Origin: Deltaproteobacteria bacterium
GTDB taxonomy: Bacteria > Bdellovibrionota > JACOXK01 > 2-02-FULL-40-11
DNA length: 56,183 nt
Reading direction: 5' to 3'
NCBI GenBank assembly: GCA_016198185.1
Contig: JACQJD010000080.1
Coordinates: forward strand, 1-56,183
The position numbers and the translations under genes are program-made. Below are positions 8,993 through 19,291 of the stretch, piece by piece (position 1 is the first letter of the stretch; each line of letters begins with the position of its first letter). Below the pieces are notes generated by a model. That model searched no databases, had not been told where the DNA came from, and worked only from the letters and a program-made list of their open reading frames with translations.

Positions 8993-9748
8993 TCATGAAG
9001 GCGCTAACGATCGATATGCATTCGTCTCATTCTTTTTAATTTTCTTAAAGATAGTCACAAACTCATAAGCAGGAAGTTCTAAATGAATGCGATCGTGGTA
9101 ACGCTCCCACCAAAATTTGTAACTCTCAAAATTATTCGTAATTAAAACAGAAGGCGTTAAGCGTTGTAGCAATTCCCACGTAAAGAAATAATTGGCATCT
9201 TTCTTATTTTCGTTTTCGTAAGCTGGATCCAAAAAAACAATAAACGCTGGAATGGCCAATAAATTTTTTTCGGAAAGTAGATAATACCCAATATAATTCA
9301 AAAAGCGCGTATCATAGCGACGCAATTCGGTTAATGCATTTTTTAAAGAAACTTGTTTTTTGATTTGTTCCACCTGATCTGTCAATTCTGATCGATAGTA
9401 ATAAAGCCCTCCTAAAATTTTTCGGATATACTCGTTTGGAAAAGGGCTCTTTTCAGCGGCAATATATTGATCAAATACCCACCCTTCCAGTTTTTCTTCG
9501 ATCAAATAAACTTTGGCCCAATGGCCCTCAAGATTCTCAATTTTGATGGATTCCGGTGCTTTTTCCAAAATTTTAAGAGCGGTTCCTTGGGTTGCCCGAT
9601 GAACAACGACGCTATCAGATGCATTGGGTTTGGACCGAACATTGGCGTACACACCTGCGATCACGCCAAAGGTTTCTTCTGCAGCAAAAATAGGACCCCA
9701 CGCAATGCCCACCCCTAATCCCACAAGAAATGTATTTAAAAATTTCAT
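8993..9748 (-). CDS. Exported protein with bacterial SH3-like domain
   Basis: Signal-like N-terminus; GVIAGVYANVRSKPNASDSVVVHRATQGTALKILEK...WAKVYLIEEKLEGWV matches the SH3b pattern. Confidence 0.75.
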   Translation of the reverse strand: MKFLNTFLVGLGVGIAWGPIFAAEETFGVIAGVYANVRSKPNASDSVVVHRATQGTALKILEKAPESIKIENLEGHWAKVYLIEEKLEGWVFDQYIAAEKSPFPNEYIRKILGGLYYYRSELTDQVEQIKKQVSLKNALTELRRYDTRFLNYIGYYLLSEKNLLAIPAFIVFLDPAYENENKKDANYFFTWELLQRLTPSVLITNNFESYKFWWERYHDRIHLELPAYEFVTIFKKIKKNETNAYRSLAPS

Positions 9749-9793
9749 AGACCTATGATGAATTCAGACGCAATGACTGTCAAGGGAGATCTG

Positions 9794-9900
9794 GCAGGCT
9801 GCCGAAAACCGTCATTCTGAGGGCCAAAGGCCCGAAGAATCCCATCGTCTTCGACGATGAGTTCACTTCGTTCAGGATGACGGCATTTTGAACACCCTGC
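9794..9900. repeat. Intergenic inverted-repeat element with GTCATTCTGAG...GAAGAATCCC interior
   Basis: Ends GCAGGCTGCCGAAAACCGTCATTCTGA / TCAGGATGACGGCATTTTGAACACCCTGC are inverted repeats; internal GGGCCaaaGGCCC and CATCGTCttcGACGATG hairpins. Confidence 0.75.
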
Positions 9901-9903
9901 TGG

Positions 9904-10497
9904 TTAATTCAACTCGGTTGAATTCCTTTCGATCGGAAACAACCCCTCTTTCATGAGTAATTTTTCCAATCGCTCACTCTTGGTTTTAAGCCATTTTTCA
10001 TAGAGCCGTAAGATATCGATCGAGGAATGGGAAAAAGCGCCTTCAGAGACTTCAGCCAAAACATCCACATAGGTTGAAAAACGATTCGCCAAGTCCTCAT
10101 ACAATTGATGCAAATGCTGTTTCGAAAGGAGATTGGCAAGATTCTTATAAGCAATCCCCCCCATATTCATATAATAATCCACATCGACCAATTGACGGGA
10201 CAGGCTATCTGCAAAAAAACCAGAAACATACAACGCAAAATCTCCCAATTCTTTAAAGAGTTGAATTTTGACTTGCGGCTGTGAAAGCAGGGCCTTTTGA
10301 TATTGAAGTGCTAATGGTTTTTTTTGAGATTCTTTCATCGCCTCCATTTGCATATACCGAACCAGTAAAGAAACGAGATAAAATTCTATTTCTGGATGGG
10401 TTTCAATGTGTTGATTTTGAAGCGATTGTACAACTCTTTCCCGAAAAAACTCCAAAGGCTCATTAAAAATACTTATTTTAGAATTCTTTTTAAGCAT
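9904..10497 (-). CDS. Hypothetical protein
   Basis: 197 aa ORF, no recognised motif; plausible start ATG. Confidence 0.6.
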   Translation of the reverse strand: MLKKNSKISIFNEPLEFFRERVVQSLQNQHIETHPEIEFYLVSLLVRYMQMEAMKESQKKPLALQYQKALLSQPQVKIQLFKELGDFALYVSGFFADSLSRQLVDVDYYMNMGGIAYKNLANLLSKQHLHQLYEDLANRFSTYVDVLAEVSEGAFSHSSIDILRLYEKWLKTKSERLEKLLMKEGLFPIERNSTELN

Positions 10498-10547
10498 GGC
10501 GCTCCCCTCCTCATACCCACACCCCAGAAGGCAATACCAGCTACAGG

Positions 10548-10569
10548 CTGTTGAAAAAGGCCCAGATAC
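10548..10569 (+). repeat. Fragment of GGCTGTTGAAAA-GGCCCAG repeat family
   Basis: GGCTGTTGAAAAAGGCCCAGAT matches the left end of the element at 19106-19235. Confidence 0.5.
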
Positions 10570-10644
10570 TAAAAAGTATAACGAACAGCGCTAAAAAAAT
10601 CAAACACTTGAAGTTATAGCGCAGCCAGCAGTACACTGCTCTAG

Positions 10645-11751
10645 GTGAAGCAACGCATCATTTTTACATACATTTTAAAAGAACTCTTCTGGCCATTTAT
10701 CCTAGGACTTTCTGTTTTTGTTTTTATCTTGGTCATGTCCCAAATGCTCCGGCTCAATGAACTCATCATCGTTCATGGGGTTGGAATTGGATCGGTCCTC
10801 TTATTGCTTTTTTATTTATTGACCTCTTTTTTAGCGATTTCAATCCCCATTGCACTTTTGTTTTCGGTGATGATGGTTTTTGGCCGTCTTTCTTCAGACA
10901 GTGAAATCATTGCGCTACGTGCTTCTGGGTTTAGTTTGTTTCAACTGCTTAAACCTGTAGTGCTGTTTGCTTTAATCATTTGTACATTTTGTTTGTATTT
11001 AACCATTTATTTGGAAAATTGGGGTGCAAGATCCTATCGTTCCCTCATTTTTCAGATTGGAAAAAATAAAGCTTCTGTCGGAATCAAAGAAGGCGTTTTT
11101 AACGATGATTTTTTTGGACTTGTGTTATACGCCCAAACCATAGACTCAGAACACAACAGTTTAAAAAATATTTTTATTTACGATCAGCGTGAAAAGAATC
11201 GCCCTCTTTCTATTGTATCTGAAACGGGTTACCTGGTATCTTCTTCAGATCTACCTTCCATGTTTCTTGTTTTAAATAAAGGAAGCCTCCATTCCATTGA
11301 AAGAGACCATAGCTCTGTTCAAAAAATCATGTTTGATCAATACACCATCAATTTATCACTGGATGATATTTTTCAAGAAGATCGAAAAGAAAAAGCAAAG
11401 TGGTTGCCCTTGAATAAACTTTTGGAACGCTCTAAAGAACTTCGCCAAGAAGGGGACCTTCAAAAGGCTAGGGAGTATGAATCTGAGTTCCATCGAAAGT
11501 TTTCAATGGCCTTCGTAAGCCTCATTTTTGCAGCCTTGGGCATTGCACTCGGTATTAAACCCACTCGCGCAGTGAAATCTTTATCTTTCATCTATACGAT
11601 GATTGCCGTTGGGGTCTATTGGATCCTCTACATGAATACCAAAACACTGGCCATATCTGGCCTAGTTCCACCGGCTCTTGCCATGTGGCTTCCCAATCTA
11701 TTATTTGGATTGCTTGCAGGCTACCTCATCTATAAAACCAATCGGCAGTAA
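10645..11751 (+). CDS. LPS export permease, LptF/LptG (YjgP/YjgQ) family
   Basis: GTG start; N-terminal YILKELFWPFILGLSVFVFILVMSQML and C-terminal multi-TM layout of the LptF/LptG family. Confidence 0.85.
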   Translation: MKQRIIFTYILKELFWPFILGLSVFVFILVMSQMLRLNELIIVHGVGIGSVLLLLFYLLTSFLAISIPIALLFSVMMVFGRLSSDSEIIALRASGFSLFQLLKPVVLFALIICTFCLYLTIYLENWGARSYRSLIFQIGKNKASVGIKEGVFNDDFFGLVLYAQTIDSEHNSLKNIFIYDQREKNRPLSIVSETGYLVSSSDLPSMFLVLNKGSLHSIERDHSSVQKIMFDQYTINLSLDDIFQEDRKEKAKWLPLNKLLERSKELRQEGDLQKAREYESEFHRKFSMAFVSLIFAALGIALGIKPTRAVKSLSFIYTMIAVGVYWILYMNTKTLAISGLVPPALAMWLPNLLFGLLAGYLIYKTNRQ

Positions 11752-11753
11752 AG

Positions 11754-12893
11754 ATGTTTGTTCCGCTGGGTATTTATATTCATTTTCCGTTTTGTATCCA
11801 TCGATGCGTATATTGTGACTTTAACGTGTTTTTAGATGAAGGACCCAAAGCCCACGCTACATTCATAGATCTTCTCGAAAAAGAAATCTCTCACCAATCA
11901 AAACGCTACAGCTCCCGCTTTAAAGTAGACACCATTTACTGCGGAGGAGGAACTCCTTCTTTATTCTCCCCACCCCTGATTCAACGTGTCTTAAACTGTC
12001 TTTCTGATCAATTTCAGCTGACCCAAACATGTGAAATTACATTGGAAGCCAACCCAAATTCTTTAAACCGCGAAAACCTCGAAGGATTTTTAAAAAGTGG
12101 TATCAATCGATTGAGCATTGGCATTCAGTCGCTCACCCAAAAGCATTTAAAGACGTTAGAGAGATCTCATACAGCCCAAGAAGCTCTCGAAGCTATCGCA
12201 TTGGCCCAAACCGTTGGCTTTCGTAACATCAATTTGGATTTTATTTTTGGCATTCCGGGTCAAACGCTCCTAGAATGGCAAGAGACTCTTTTGAAAGCGT
12301 TTTCTTTGAACCCTCAGCATCTTTCTACTTACCATTTGACCGTCCCCCCTCGAAATCGTTTGTTTGAACAATTGCCCTCAGATGGCTTGGGAAAAGCTAT
12401 GTATCAATGGGCCGTTCGAGAGCTCCCCACACAAGGATTTAGACATTATGAAGTTTCGGCGTTCTCTCAAACAGGAATGGAATGCAAACATAATCTCAAA
12501 TACTGGAAACTTGAAAACTACTTAGGATTGGGGCCTGGTGCTGATTCTTACCTCATCACACCCGAGTGGCCTTTTGGATGTCACCTATCCAATATCCGAA
12601 ATTTAAAACAATACGAAACAGCTATTTTAACCCAAAATGGTGCCCTGGCTGAATCCGAAATCTTAAACCAAGACCAAGCTCAACGGGACTATCTCCTAAC
12701 CCATTTTCGGCTGATGGAAGGAATCTCGTTCCAGGCATTTCAGGATCGATTTCATCTTTCATTTGAAGATCGTTATCAAAAAATCTTGCAAAGTCTCCAA
12801 GAAAAAATGATGGTTGACATTCATAAACAAATGCTCAAATTAACGCCGAAAGGTTTATTATACTTAAATCAAGTGTTAATCGACTTTATGTAG
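11754..12893 (+). CDS. hemW: HemW-like radical SAM protein (coproporphyrinogen III oxidase-like)
   Basis: GIYIHFPFCIHRCVYCDFN (CxxxCxxC), YCGGGTPSL, EANPNS, GIQSL, H-L-KYWKLENYLGLGPGA. Confidence 0.92.
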   Translation: MFVPLGIYIHFPFCIHRCVYCDFNVFLDEGPKAHATFIDLLEKEISHQSKRYSSRFKVDTIYCGGGTPSLFSPPLIQRVLNCLSDQFQLTQTCEITLEANPNSLNRENLEGFLKSGINRLSIGIQSLTQKHLKTLERSHTAQEALEAIALAQTVGFRNINLDFIFGIPGQTLLEWQETLLKAFSLNPQHLSTYHLTVPPRNRLFEQLPSDGLGKAMYQWAVRELPTQGFRHYEVSAFSQTGMECKHNLKYWKLENYLGLGPGADSYLITPEWPFGCHLSNIRNLKQYETAILTQNGALAESEILNQDQAQRDYLLTHFRLMEGISFQAFQDRFHLSFEDRYQKILQSLQEKMMVDIHKQMLKLTPKGLLYLNQVLIDFM

Positions 12894-12911
12894 AAAAATC
12901 AAGGAGTTAGC

Positions 12912-13514
12912 GTGGATTCAGATTCTAAAAATGAACATCCCCAAGGGAAAAATGTGTGTGAACTCGGGAAAAAACCAGAATCTTCATCTACCCCTGAAAA
13001 ACCAGAATATGTGCTTAAAAAGAAAAAAGACGAAGAAGATTGGAAATTAAAATACGAAAAGGCTGCAACGGAAACGAAAGAAAATTTTGAAAAATGGTTA
13101 TACTTAAGAGCAGAATTTGAAAATTTTAAAAAGCGGATTGAAAAAGAAAAACAGGTTCACATTAAATATGGCATTGAGCATTTCGCGAAAGAACTTTTAA
13201 GTGTCGTAGACAATTTAGAAAGAGCTCTTTCTTTTACAGAAAAAGAAAATCATGAAAAATTAAAAGAAGGGATTGAGTTAACCTTAAAAGAGTGCTTAAA
13301 GGTTTTAGAAAAATTTGGCATTAACCCTATTGAAAGTTTGGGAATGAAATTTAATCCACAAGTTCATGATGCGGTTTTACAAGAGGAAAGTGATGCAGAG
13401 GCTGGAACGATTTTAAGAGAAGAACACAAGGGATATTTGCTTCACGATCGACTGCTGCGCTCTGCAAAAGTGATTGTGGCAAAACCAAAGTCACTGGGCA
13501 CAAAAGGAGGATAA
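12912..13514 (+). CDS. grpE: Nucleotide exchange factor GrpE
   Basis: Coiled coil; [42 protein letters not shown]; directly upstream of dnaK. Confidence 0.95.
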   Translation: MDSDSKNEHPQGKNVCELGKKPESSSTPEKPEYVLKKKKDEEDWKLKYEKAATETKENFEKWLYLRAEFENFKKRIEKEKQVHIKYGIEHFAKELLSVVDNLERALSFTEKENHEKLKEGIELTLKECLKVLEKFGINPIESLGMKFNPQVHDAVLQEESDAEAGTILREEHKGYLLHDRLLRSAKVIVAKPKSLGTKGG

Positions 13515-13515
13515 T

Positions 13516-15462
13516 ATGGCAAAAGATAACGAAACCAAAGGCAAGGGTAAAATCATAGGGATTGATTTGGGGACAACCTTTTCATGTGTGGCCATCATGG
13601 AAGGCAGCGATGCCAAAGTCATTGAAAATTCAGAAGGACAAAGAACAACGCCTTCTGTCGTTGGCATCACAGATAAGGGCGAACGATTGGTAGGAGCCTT
13701 GGCACGTCGCCAAGCGGTCACCAATGCGCAAAATACTGTCTATTCTGTAAAACGTCTCATGGGCCGAAAGTACGATACCGAACAAGTTAAAAAATGGCAT
13801 GAACGCGCTTCTTACGACATTGTCAAAGCCGATAATGGCGATGCGTGGGTTAAACTTCGAGATAAATCTTATAGTCCTCCGGAAATTTCCGCTTTTATTC
13901 TACAAAAAATGAAAAAAACAGTTGAAGACTATTTGGGTGAAAAAATTGAACGTGCTGTTATTACCGTACCTGCTTATTTTAATGATGCGCAGCGGCAAGC
14001 CACCAAAGACTCAGGTCGCATTGCCGGATTAAACGTTGAACGAATTATCAATGAACCCACCGCCGCAGCTTTGGCCTATGGGCTGGATAAAAAGGGAGAT
14101 CGAAAAATTGCGGTTTTTGATCTGGGGGGCGGAACCTTTGATATTTCCATTTTGGAATTGGGGTCAGGGGTTTTTGAAGTTAAGGCAACGAATGGAGATA
14201 CCTTTTTAGGGGGCGAAGATTTCGATCTTGCCATCGTAGAATTTTTGGCGTTGGATTTTAAAAAAGAAACTGGCATTGATTTAAGAAAAGATAAAATTGC
14301 ACTTCAACGACTCAAAGAAGCTTCAGAAAAAGCAAAAATTGAACTTTCTTCATCTGTAGAAACGGATATTAATTTGCCCTTTATTACGGCCGATCAATCT
14401 GGGCCCAAACATTTAAATGTTAAATTGACCCGGTCTAAACTGGAAAGTTTGTGTCATGATTTGATTGAACGTGTGGTTGCGCCTTGTCGAGGTGCTCTCA
14501 AAGACGCAAAACTTTCTACCACGGAAATTGAGGATGTCATTTTGGTGGGGGGAATGACCCGCATGCCCAAAGTTCGTGAAAAGGTAAAAGAAATTTTTGG
14601 AAAAGAGCCTCACAAAGGCGTCAATCCCGACGAAGTGGTGGCCATGGGCGCTGCCATTCAAGCAGGTGTTTTACAAGGAGAGGTCAAAGATATTTTGCTC
14701 CTCGATGTTACCCCGCTTTCTCTTGGAATTGAAACGTTGGGCAGCGTTTTTACAAAAATTATCGATCGAAATACAACCGTTCCCACGCGTAAAAGCCAAG
14801 TATTTTCAACCGCTCAAGACAATCAACCCGCCGTGACTATTCATGTGCTCCAAGGGGAACGTGAGATGGCCTCTGATAATAAATCTTTGGGCCGTTTCGA
14901 TTTGGTGGGCATCCCACCGGCACCTCGAGGACTTCCACAAATTGAAGTCACCTTTAACATTGACGCCAATGGCATTGTCCATGTCAGCGCCAAAGACAAA
15001 GGAACTGGCAAGGAACAATCGATTGAAGTAAAACCTTCGAGTGGACTCTCGGAAGATGAAATTCAAAAAATGGTTAAAGATGCCGAAACACATGCATCCG
15101 AAGACAAGAAAAAAGCAGAATTGGTTCATGCCAGAAATAATTTGGATAATTTAATTTATACTTCCGAAAAATCATTGAAGGATTATGCAGATAAAATTGA
15201 TGAGCCAACCAAGAAAACCATTGAAACGGCTCTAGACCAAGCCAAAAAGGCATTATCCAGTGATGTGGTCAGTGAACTGCAATCTGCGATAGATGAACTC
15301 AATCGTGCTTCTCATAAGTTAAGTGAAATCATTTACAAAGAAACATCTTCGCAAAAGGCTTCTCAAGAAGCCCCTTCGCAAGCGTCGGCAAACGCTGAAA
15401 CAAACAAGGGCAAAGGTAAAGATGACGACGTCATTGATGCAGATTATAAAGAAGTAAAATAA
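13516..15462 (+). CDS. dnaK: Chaperone DnaK
   Basis: [58 protein letters not shown] 13516 after AAAGGAGG. Confidence 0.99.
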   Translation: MAKDNETKGKGKIIGIDLGTTFSCVAIMEGSDAKVIENSEGQRTTPSVVGITDKGERLVGALARRQAVTNAQNTVYSVKRLMGRKYDTEQVKKWHERASYDIVKADNGDAWVKLRDKSYSPPEISAFILQKMKKTVEDYLGEKIERAVITVPAYFNDAQRQATKDSGRIAGLNVERIINEPTAAALAYGLDKKGDRKIAVFDLGGGTFDISILELGSGVFEVKATNGDTFLGGEDFDLAIVEFLALDFKKETGIDLRKDKIALQRLKEASEKAKIELSSSVETDINLPFITADQSGPKHLNVKLTRSKLESLCHDLIERVVAPCRGALKDAKLSTTEIEDVILVGGMTRMPKVREKVKEIFGKEPHKGVNPDEVVAMGAAIQAGVLQGEVKDILLLDVTPLSLGIETLGSVFTKIIDRNTTVPTRKSQVFSTAQDNQPAVTIHVLQGEREMASDNKSLGRFDLVGIPPAPRGLPQIEVTFNIDANGIVHVSAKDKGTGKEQSIEVKPSSGLSEDEIQKMVKDAETHASEDKKKAELVHARNNLDNLIYTSEKSLKDYADKIDEPTKKTIETALDQAKKALSSDVVSELQSAIDELNRASHKLSEIIYKETSSQKASQEAPSQASANAETNKGKGKDDDVIDADYKEVK

Positions 15463-15490
15463 CCTGCTACCTCTCTTCGGTGGAACTACG

Positions 15491-16639
15491 TTGGCTACAA
15501 CTAAAAGAGACTACTATGATATTCTGGGCGTTGATCGAAGCGCTAGCGCAGACGACATCAAAAAAGCTTACCGAAAGCTTGCCTTAAAATATCATCCCGA
15601 TCGCAATGCGGGAGACAAGCAAGCCGAAGAACACTTCAAAGAAATTTCAGAAGCTTATGAGGCGCTCTCAGATGCCCAAAAACGGCAGGCCTACGATCAA
15701 TTTGGTCACGCCGGTATGGGACAAGGCTCATTTCAAGAGGGCGGTTTTGGCCCGGGGGGTGCGGCAGGATTTGGATTTGAGGATCTCTTTGGAAATATTT
15801 TTGAAGATTTTTTTGGGGGAAGAGGTCAAAGGCGCGGTCGACGACCTCAAACCTTTCGAGGCGTGGCCGGCGATGATTTGAAACTGCGCGTCAAAGTATC
15901 CTTTAAAGATGCGGCCCTCGGCAAAACAATTCAACTGAATGTTCCAAAAGAAATGTCCTGCGAGCAGTGCCATGGCTCTGGTGCAAAGGCCGGAACACAA
16001 CCTATCACTTGCCCAGAATGTGAAGGTGCTGGCGAAGTCCGATACCAACAAGGATTTTTTAGCATTGCCAGAACCTGCCCCAAGTGCCAAGGACAAGGGA
16101 AAGTCATTGGTTCACCTTGCCAGACGTGTCATGGCTCTGGACATGTGCGACAAACCAAAAAATTAGAAATCAATATCCCCGCGGGGATCGATCACGGACA
16201 AAGTTTAAGAGTTACTGGAGAAGGCCATGCTGGATATCAAGGGGGATCTCCAGGCGATTTATATGTATTGGTTCAAGTAGAAGATCACCCTTTTTTCCAA
16301 CGTGAAGGGGAACAGGTGATGTGTGAAATTCCAATCACGTTTGTTCAAGCAGCTTTGGGAACTGAAATCGAAGTACCTACCTTATATGAAAGAGTGAATA
16401 TGTCGATTCCCGCTGGCACCCAAAGTGGAAAAATTTTTAGGCTTCGAGGGAAAGGCTTCCCAAGACTTCATGGCTATGGTAATGGGGATCAATTGGTAAA
16501 AGTCATTGTTGAAGTTCCAATGCATTTGAATGCAAGTCAAAAGAAGCTATTGGAAGAATATGCCAAAATAACTGGAGACAAGGTAAATCCCATGCGACAA
16601 GGTTTTTTAGATCAAATGAAAAAATTATTTGGCGCATGA
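15491..16639 (+). CDS. dnaJ: Chaperone DnaJ
   Basis: TTG start; J domain with HPD; G/F-rich region; four CxxCxGxG zinc repeats. Confidence 0.98.
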   Translation: MATTKRDYYDILGVDRSASADDIKKAYRKLALKYHPDRNAGDKQAEEHFKEISEAYEALSDAQKRQAYDQFGHAGMGQGSFQEGGFGPGGAAGFGFEDLFGNIFEDFFGGRGQRRGRRPQTFRGVAGDDLKLRVKVSFKDAALGKTIQLNVPKEMSCEQCHGSGAKAGTQPITCPECEGAGEVRYQQGFFSIARTCPKCQGQGKVIGSPCQTCHGSGHVRQTKKLEINIPAGIDHGQSLRVTGEGHAGYQGGSPGDLYVLVQVEDHPFFQREGEQVMCEIPITFVQAALGTEIEVPTLYERVNMSIPAGTQSGKIFRLRGKGFPRLHGYGNGDQLVKVIVEVPMHLNASQKKLLEEYAKITGDKVNPMRQGFLDQMKKLFGA

Positions 16640-18489
16640 AACACTTTTTTTCAAATTCTGTTTTTAGAGGGCTTTCTGTTTTTTTGCTTCTCTTAACTGC
16701 TTGTGCGCAAATCCCGATACGTCGAGATCCACCTCAGCTAGAAGTCAATGAAACAGCTGCTCAAGCCTTAAAAAAGATTACCCTTGCCCACCGTGAAAAA
16801 GATTTAAGCTATATTGAAGCGCTGAAAACATTTCTCGCCACTTATCCCGATACGCTGGAAGCTCAAGAAGCAAAATTTGAAATAGCGCAAGCGTATTATA
16901 CTCAAAACCTCATTTCCGAGGCTTCCAAAACATTAGAAGAGTTAGATCCCGAATCACTGGCGCAAACCATGGCCGCAAAAGTTTATTATCTATCTGCACT
17001 AACGGCACGTAAACTTGAACTTTATTATGAAATGACACGGTATCAAATTGAATTCTTGAAACGCTCCACTTCGGCAGCCGCCCATGAAAAAGTCAAACAA
17101 GAGATCTTATCAACCCTCGAAACCCATTTGGATATCGATCGGATGGAAGCCTTGCTTTCTGAATACCCACAAGAATTTCCTGCTGGTGAATTACATTATT
17201 ATTTAGGCAAACACCTTTTCGATCAAGGCAATCATGAAAATGCAGAATCCCATTTTACACAAGCCCTAGAGCAACTTTCAGATGAGTTTCAAAAAGAAAA
17301 AATTAGTCGATTTTTGGCTGAAATTCACAAAACCTATTCAACCCAAAAACACGTCATTGGATGTATCTTGCCGCTATCCGGTAAATATGCTTCCTACGGA
17401 GAAAAAAGTCTGAAAGGCCTTCAACTGGCGTTGGATTTCTTTTCTGAAACTTCTACCAAAAACTTTGAATTGGCCATTTACGATTCTCAGGGAGATCCTC
17501 AAAAAGCAGAACAGGGTGTTTCAGAACTGTTGGAAAAACACGGCGTTATGGCCATTGTCGGCCCCTTACTCCAAAGCACTTCCGAAGGTGCTGCCAAAAG
17601 AGCACAACAATTACATGTTCCTTTCATCAATCTTTCTCAGCATCCAACCCTTTTAGAAACAGGTGATTTTATATTTCAAATTTCCATGACAAAAAAACAG
17701 GAAGTCCGTGCTTTGGTCCATTACGCCTGTGAACAACAAGGACTGAAAAAATTTGCGATATTGTACCCTGAAGATCCCTACGGTATTGATTTTGTAAATT
17801 TATTTTGGGATGCCGTGGAATCGTGCGGAGGAGAAGTGGTGGCCGCAGAAGTTTATGCTTCGGGGCAAAAAGATTTTAATCAAGAAATTAAAAAACTGGT
17901 GGGGTTACAGTGGCCCAGGGCGAGAACTCAAGAATATACATCGGAAGAAGCCAGATTAAAAATGGTGTTAAACCGAAAAGAACTTCAGGAAAAAGAAGTT
18001 AAACTTTCACCCATCGTTGATTTTGAAGCCCTCTTTATTCCAGATCATGTCAAAGCCATTGGACAAATTGCACCTACCTTGGCTTATTACGATGTCGAAC
18101 ATGTTTTGTTATTGGGAAGTGAAAGTTGGAACTCCCCCGAGCTGGTTACCCGGGGGCAACACTATATTGAAGGTGCTGTCTTTGTAGATGGTTTCTTTCC
18201 ACACAGTGGGAACCCACAGATTAAAAATTTTGTAAAACAGTATCAAACGATATTTGGTGAAATACCCCAAATTTGGCAGGCCCAAGCGTATGATGCCATG
18301 GATTTATTGACCACCCTTTTATCTAAAGAAGATGTGGATACCCGAGAAAAACTTAAAAATGAATTAACGGCCCTTACAGAAATAGAGGGGGTCACAGGCC
18401 GTTTGTTGGTTTTGGCCCCACAACAAATTCAAAAAGAATTGGTTTTGCTAACCGTAAAAAATCAAAAAATAACCACGCTGTCAGAATAA
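16636..18489 (+). CDS. Lipoprotein with TPR-like region and LpoA-like periplasmic-binding fold
   Basis: Lipobox LLLLTAC; helical repeats; [28 protein letters not shown] typical of type-1 periplasmic-binding/PBP-activator proteins. Confidence 0.82.
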   Translation: MKHFFSNSVFRGLSVFLLLLTACAQIPIRRDPPQLEVNETAAQALKKITLAHREKDLSYIEALKTFLATYPDTLEAQEAKFEIAQAYYTQNLISEASKTLEELDPESLAQTMAAKVYYLSALTARKLELYYEMTRYQIEFLKRSTSAAAHEKVKQEILSTLETHLDIDRMEALLSEYPQEFPAGELHYYLGKHLFDQGNHENAESHFTQALEQLSDEFQKEKISRFLAEIHKTYSTQKHVIGCILPLSGKYASYGEKSLKGLQLALDFFSETSTKNFELAIYDSQGDPQKAEQGVSELLEKHGVMAIVGPLLQSTSEGAAKRAQQLHVPFINLSQHPTLLETGDFIFQISMTKKQEVRALVHYACEQQGLKKFAILYPEDPYGIDFVNLFWDAVESCGGEVVAAEVYASGQKDFNQEIKKLVGLQWPRARTQEYTSEEARLKMVLNRKELQEKEVKLSPIVDFEALFIPDHVKAIGQIAPTLAYYDVEHVLLLGSESWNSPELVTRGQHYIEGAVFVDGFFPHSGNPQIKNFVKQYQTIFGEIPQIWQAQAYDAMDLLTTLLSKEDVDTREKLKNELTALTEIEGVTGRLLVLAPQQIQKELVLLTVKNQKITTLSE

Positions 18490-18545
18490 TCTTTTTCTAA
18501 ACTTTTTAAATTTCAATTCGTCTGATGTGTACAAATGCAGAAGCT

Positions 18546-18630
18546 ATTCAAAAAGTTAATTGAAGCATGGCAACCTCTCTGAGGCTTGAAATGATAGGAA
18601 GGGGCCATGATTCGAATTAACTTTTCAAAT
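18546..18630 (+). repeat. Family-2 conserved-loop hairpin, copy B (degenerate right arm)
   Basis: AGTTAATT.GAA.CATGGC / GCCATGATTCGAATTAACT outer arms; CTCTCTGAGGCTTGAAATG at 18575-18593 matches TTCTCTGTGGCTTGAAATG at 23321-23339. Confidence 0.65.
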
Positions 18631-18716
18631 GAAGGTGAGCCATGCTAGAATAAGCGTTTGTTAATAAGGTGATTGTGTAAAATTCCCTAATTAAATCTTA
18701 ATGATAGGGGGTATCT

Positions 18717-19085
18717 ATGAAAAAGAAGGATCTAGACCGGTTCAAAGAAAGACTTTTGAACCAAAAACAACAAATCTTGCACAGCAGCGAAAAAATCAGG
18801 GCAGAACAGATGAACATCGAAAGAGAAGATCTGCCAGATGAAATTGATCAAGCAAGCTCTGAACTATCCAAATCACTCATGTTGCGACTCAATGACCGGG
18901 AGAGGGCCATATTGCCTAAAATTGAACGCGCCCTTGAAAAGATTGGACGAGGTGAATACGGCATTTGTGAAAATTGCGAGAGTGAAATTGGCCTTTCTAG
19001 ATTAGAGGTTCGGCCTTTTGCGTTGCTGTGTATTAAATGCAAGGAAGAAGAAGAACACAAAGAAAAACTCTACGCCAATTCTTAA
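18717..19085 (+). CDS. DksA/TraR-type zinc-finger protein
   Basis: GRGEYGICENCESEIGLSRLEVRPFALLCIKCKEEEE, C4 zinc finger of the TraR/DksA family. Confidence 0.9.
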   Translation: MKKKDLDRFKERLLNQKQQILHSSEKIRAEQMNIEREDLPDEIDQASSELSKSLMLRLNDRERAILPKIERALEKIGRGEYGICENCESEIGLSRLEVRPFALLCIKCKEEEEHKEKLYANS

Positions 19086-19105
19086 GGATCGCCCTTTAAA
19101 ATAAT

Positions 19106-19235
19106 AGGGCTGTTGAAAATGGCCCAGGGACGCCGCACCTGAAGGTGCGCGGCCCCCCCCTGAGGCGTACTTGTGATGAGTACGTTGAGGCAGACACGAC
19201 GAGCGACGTAGATACGGGCTATTTTGAACAGCCCT
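19106..19235. repeat. Intergenic inverted-repeat (MITE/REP-like) element
   Basis: Termini AGGGCTGTTGAAAATGGCCC / GGGCTATTTTGAACAGCCCT; internal CGCACCTgaAGGTGCG and CGTACTtgtgatgAGTACG hairpins; no transposase. Confidence 0.8.
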
Positions 19236-19261
19236 AAAGTTAGCCTTTAAAAAGGCCGAAA

Positions 19262-19291
19262 CACTTCATAGATATAGGAAATCTATGAGTG
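19262..19291 (+). promoter_or_regulatory. Hairpin enclosing Shine-Dalgarno and start codon of lon
   Basis: CAC(T)TCATAGAT-ATAGGAA-ATCTATGAGTG: 8 bp plus 3 bp stem with one bulged T; AGGAA in loop, ATG (19285-19287) in stem. Confidence 0.6.

Noticed and set aside
14806-15129. 107 aa antisense ORF inside dnaK
   Set aside because: Typical spurious antisense frame of a conserved gene.
19098-19245. Target-site duplication around the MITE-like element
   Set aside because: Flanks (TAAT / AAAG) do not match convincingly.
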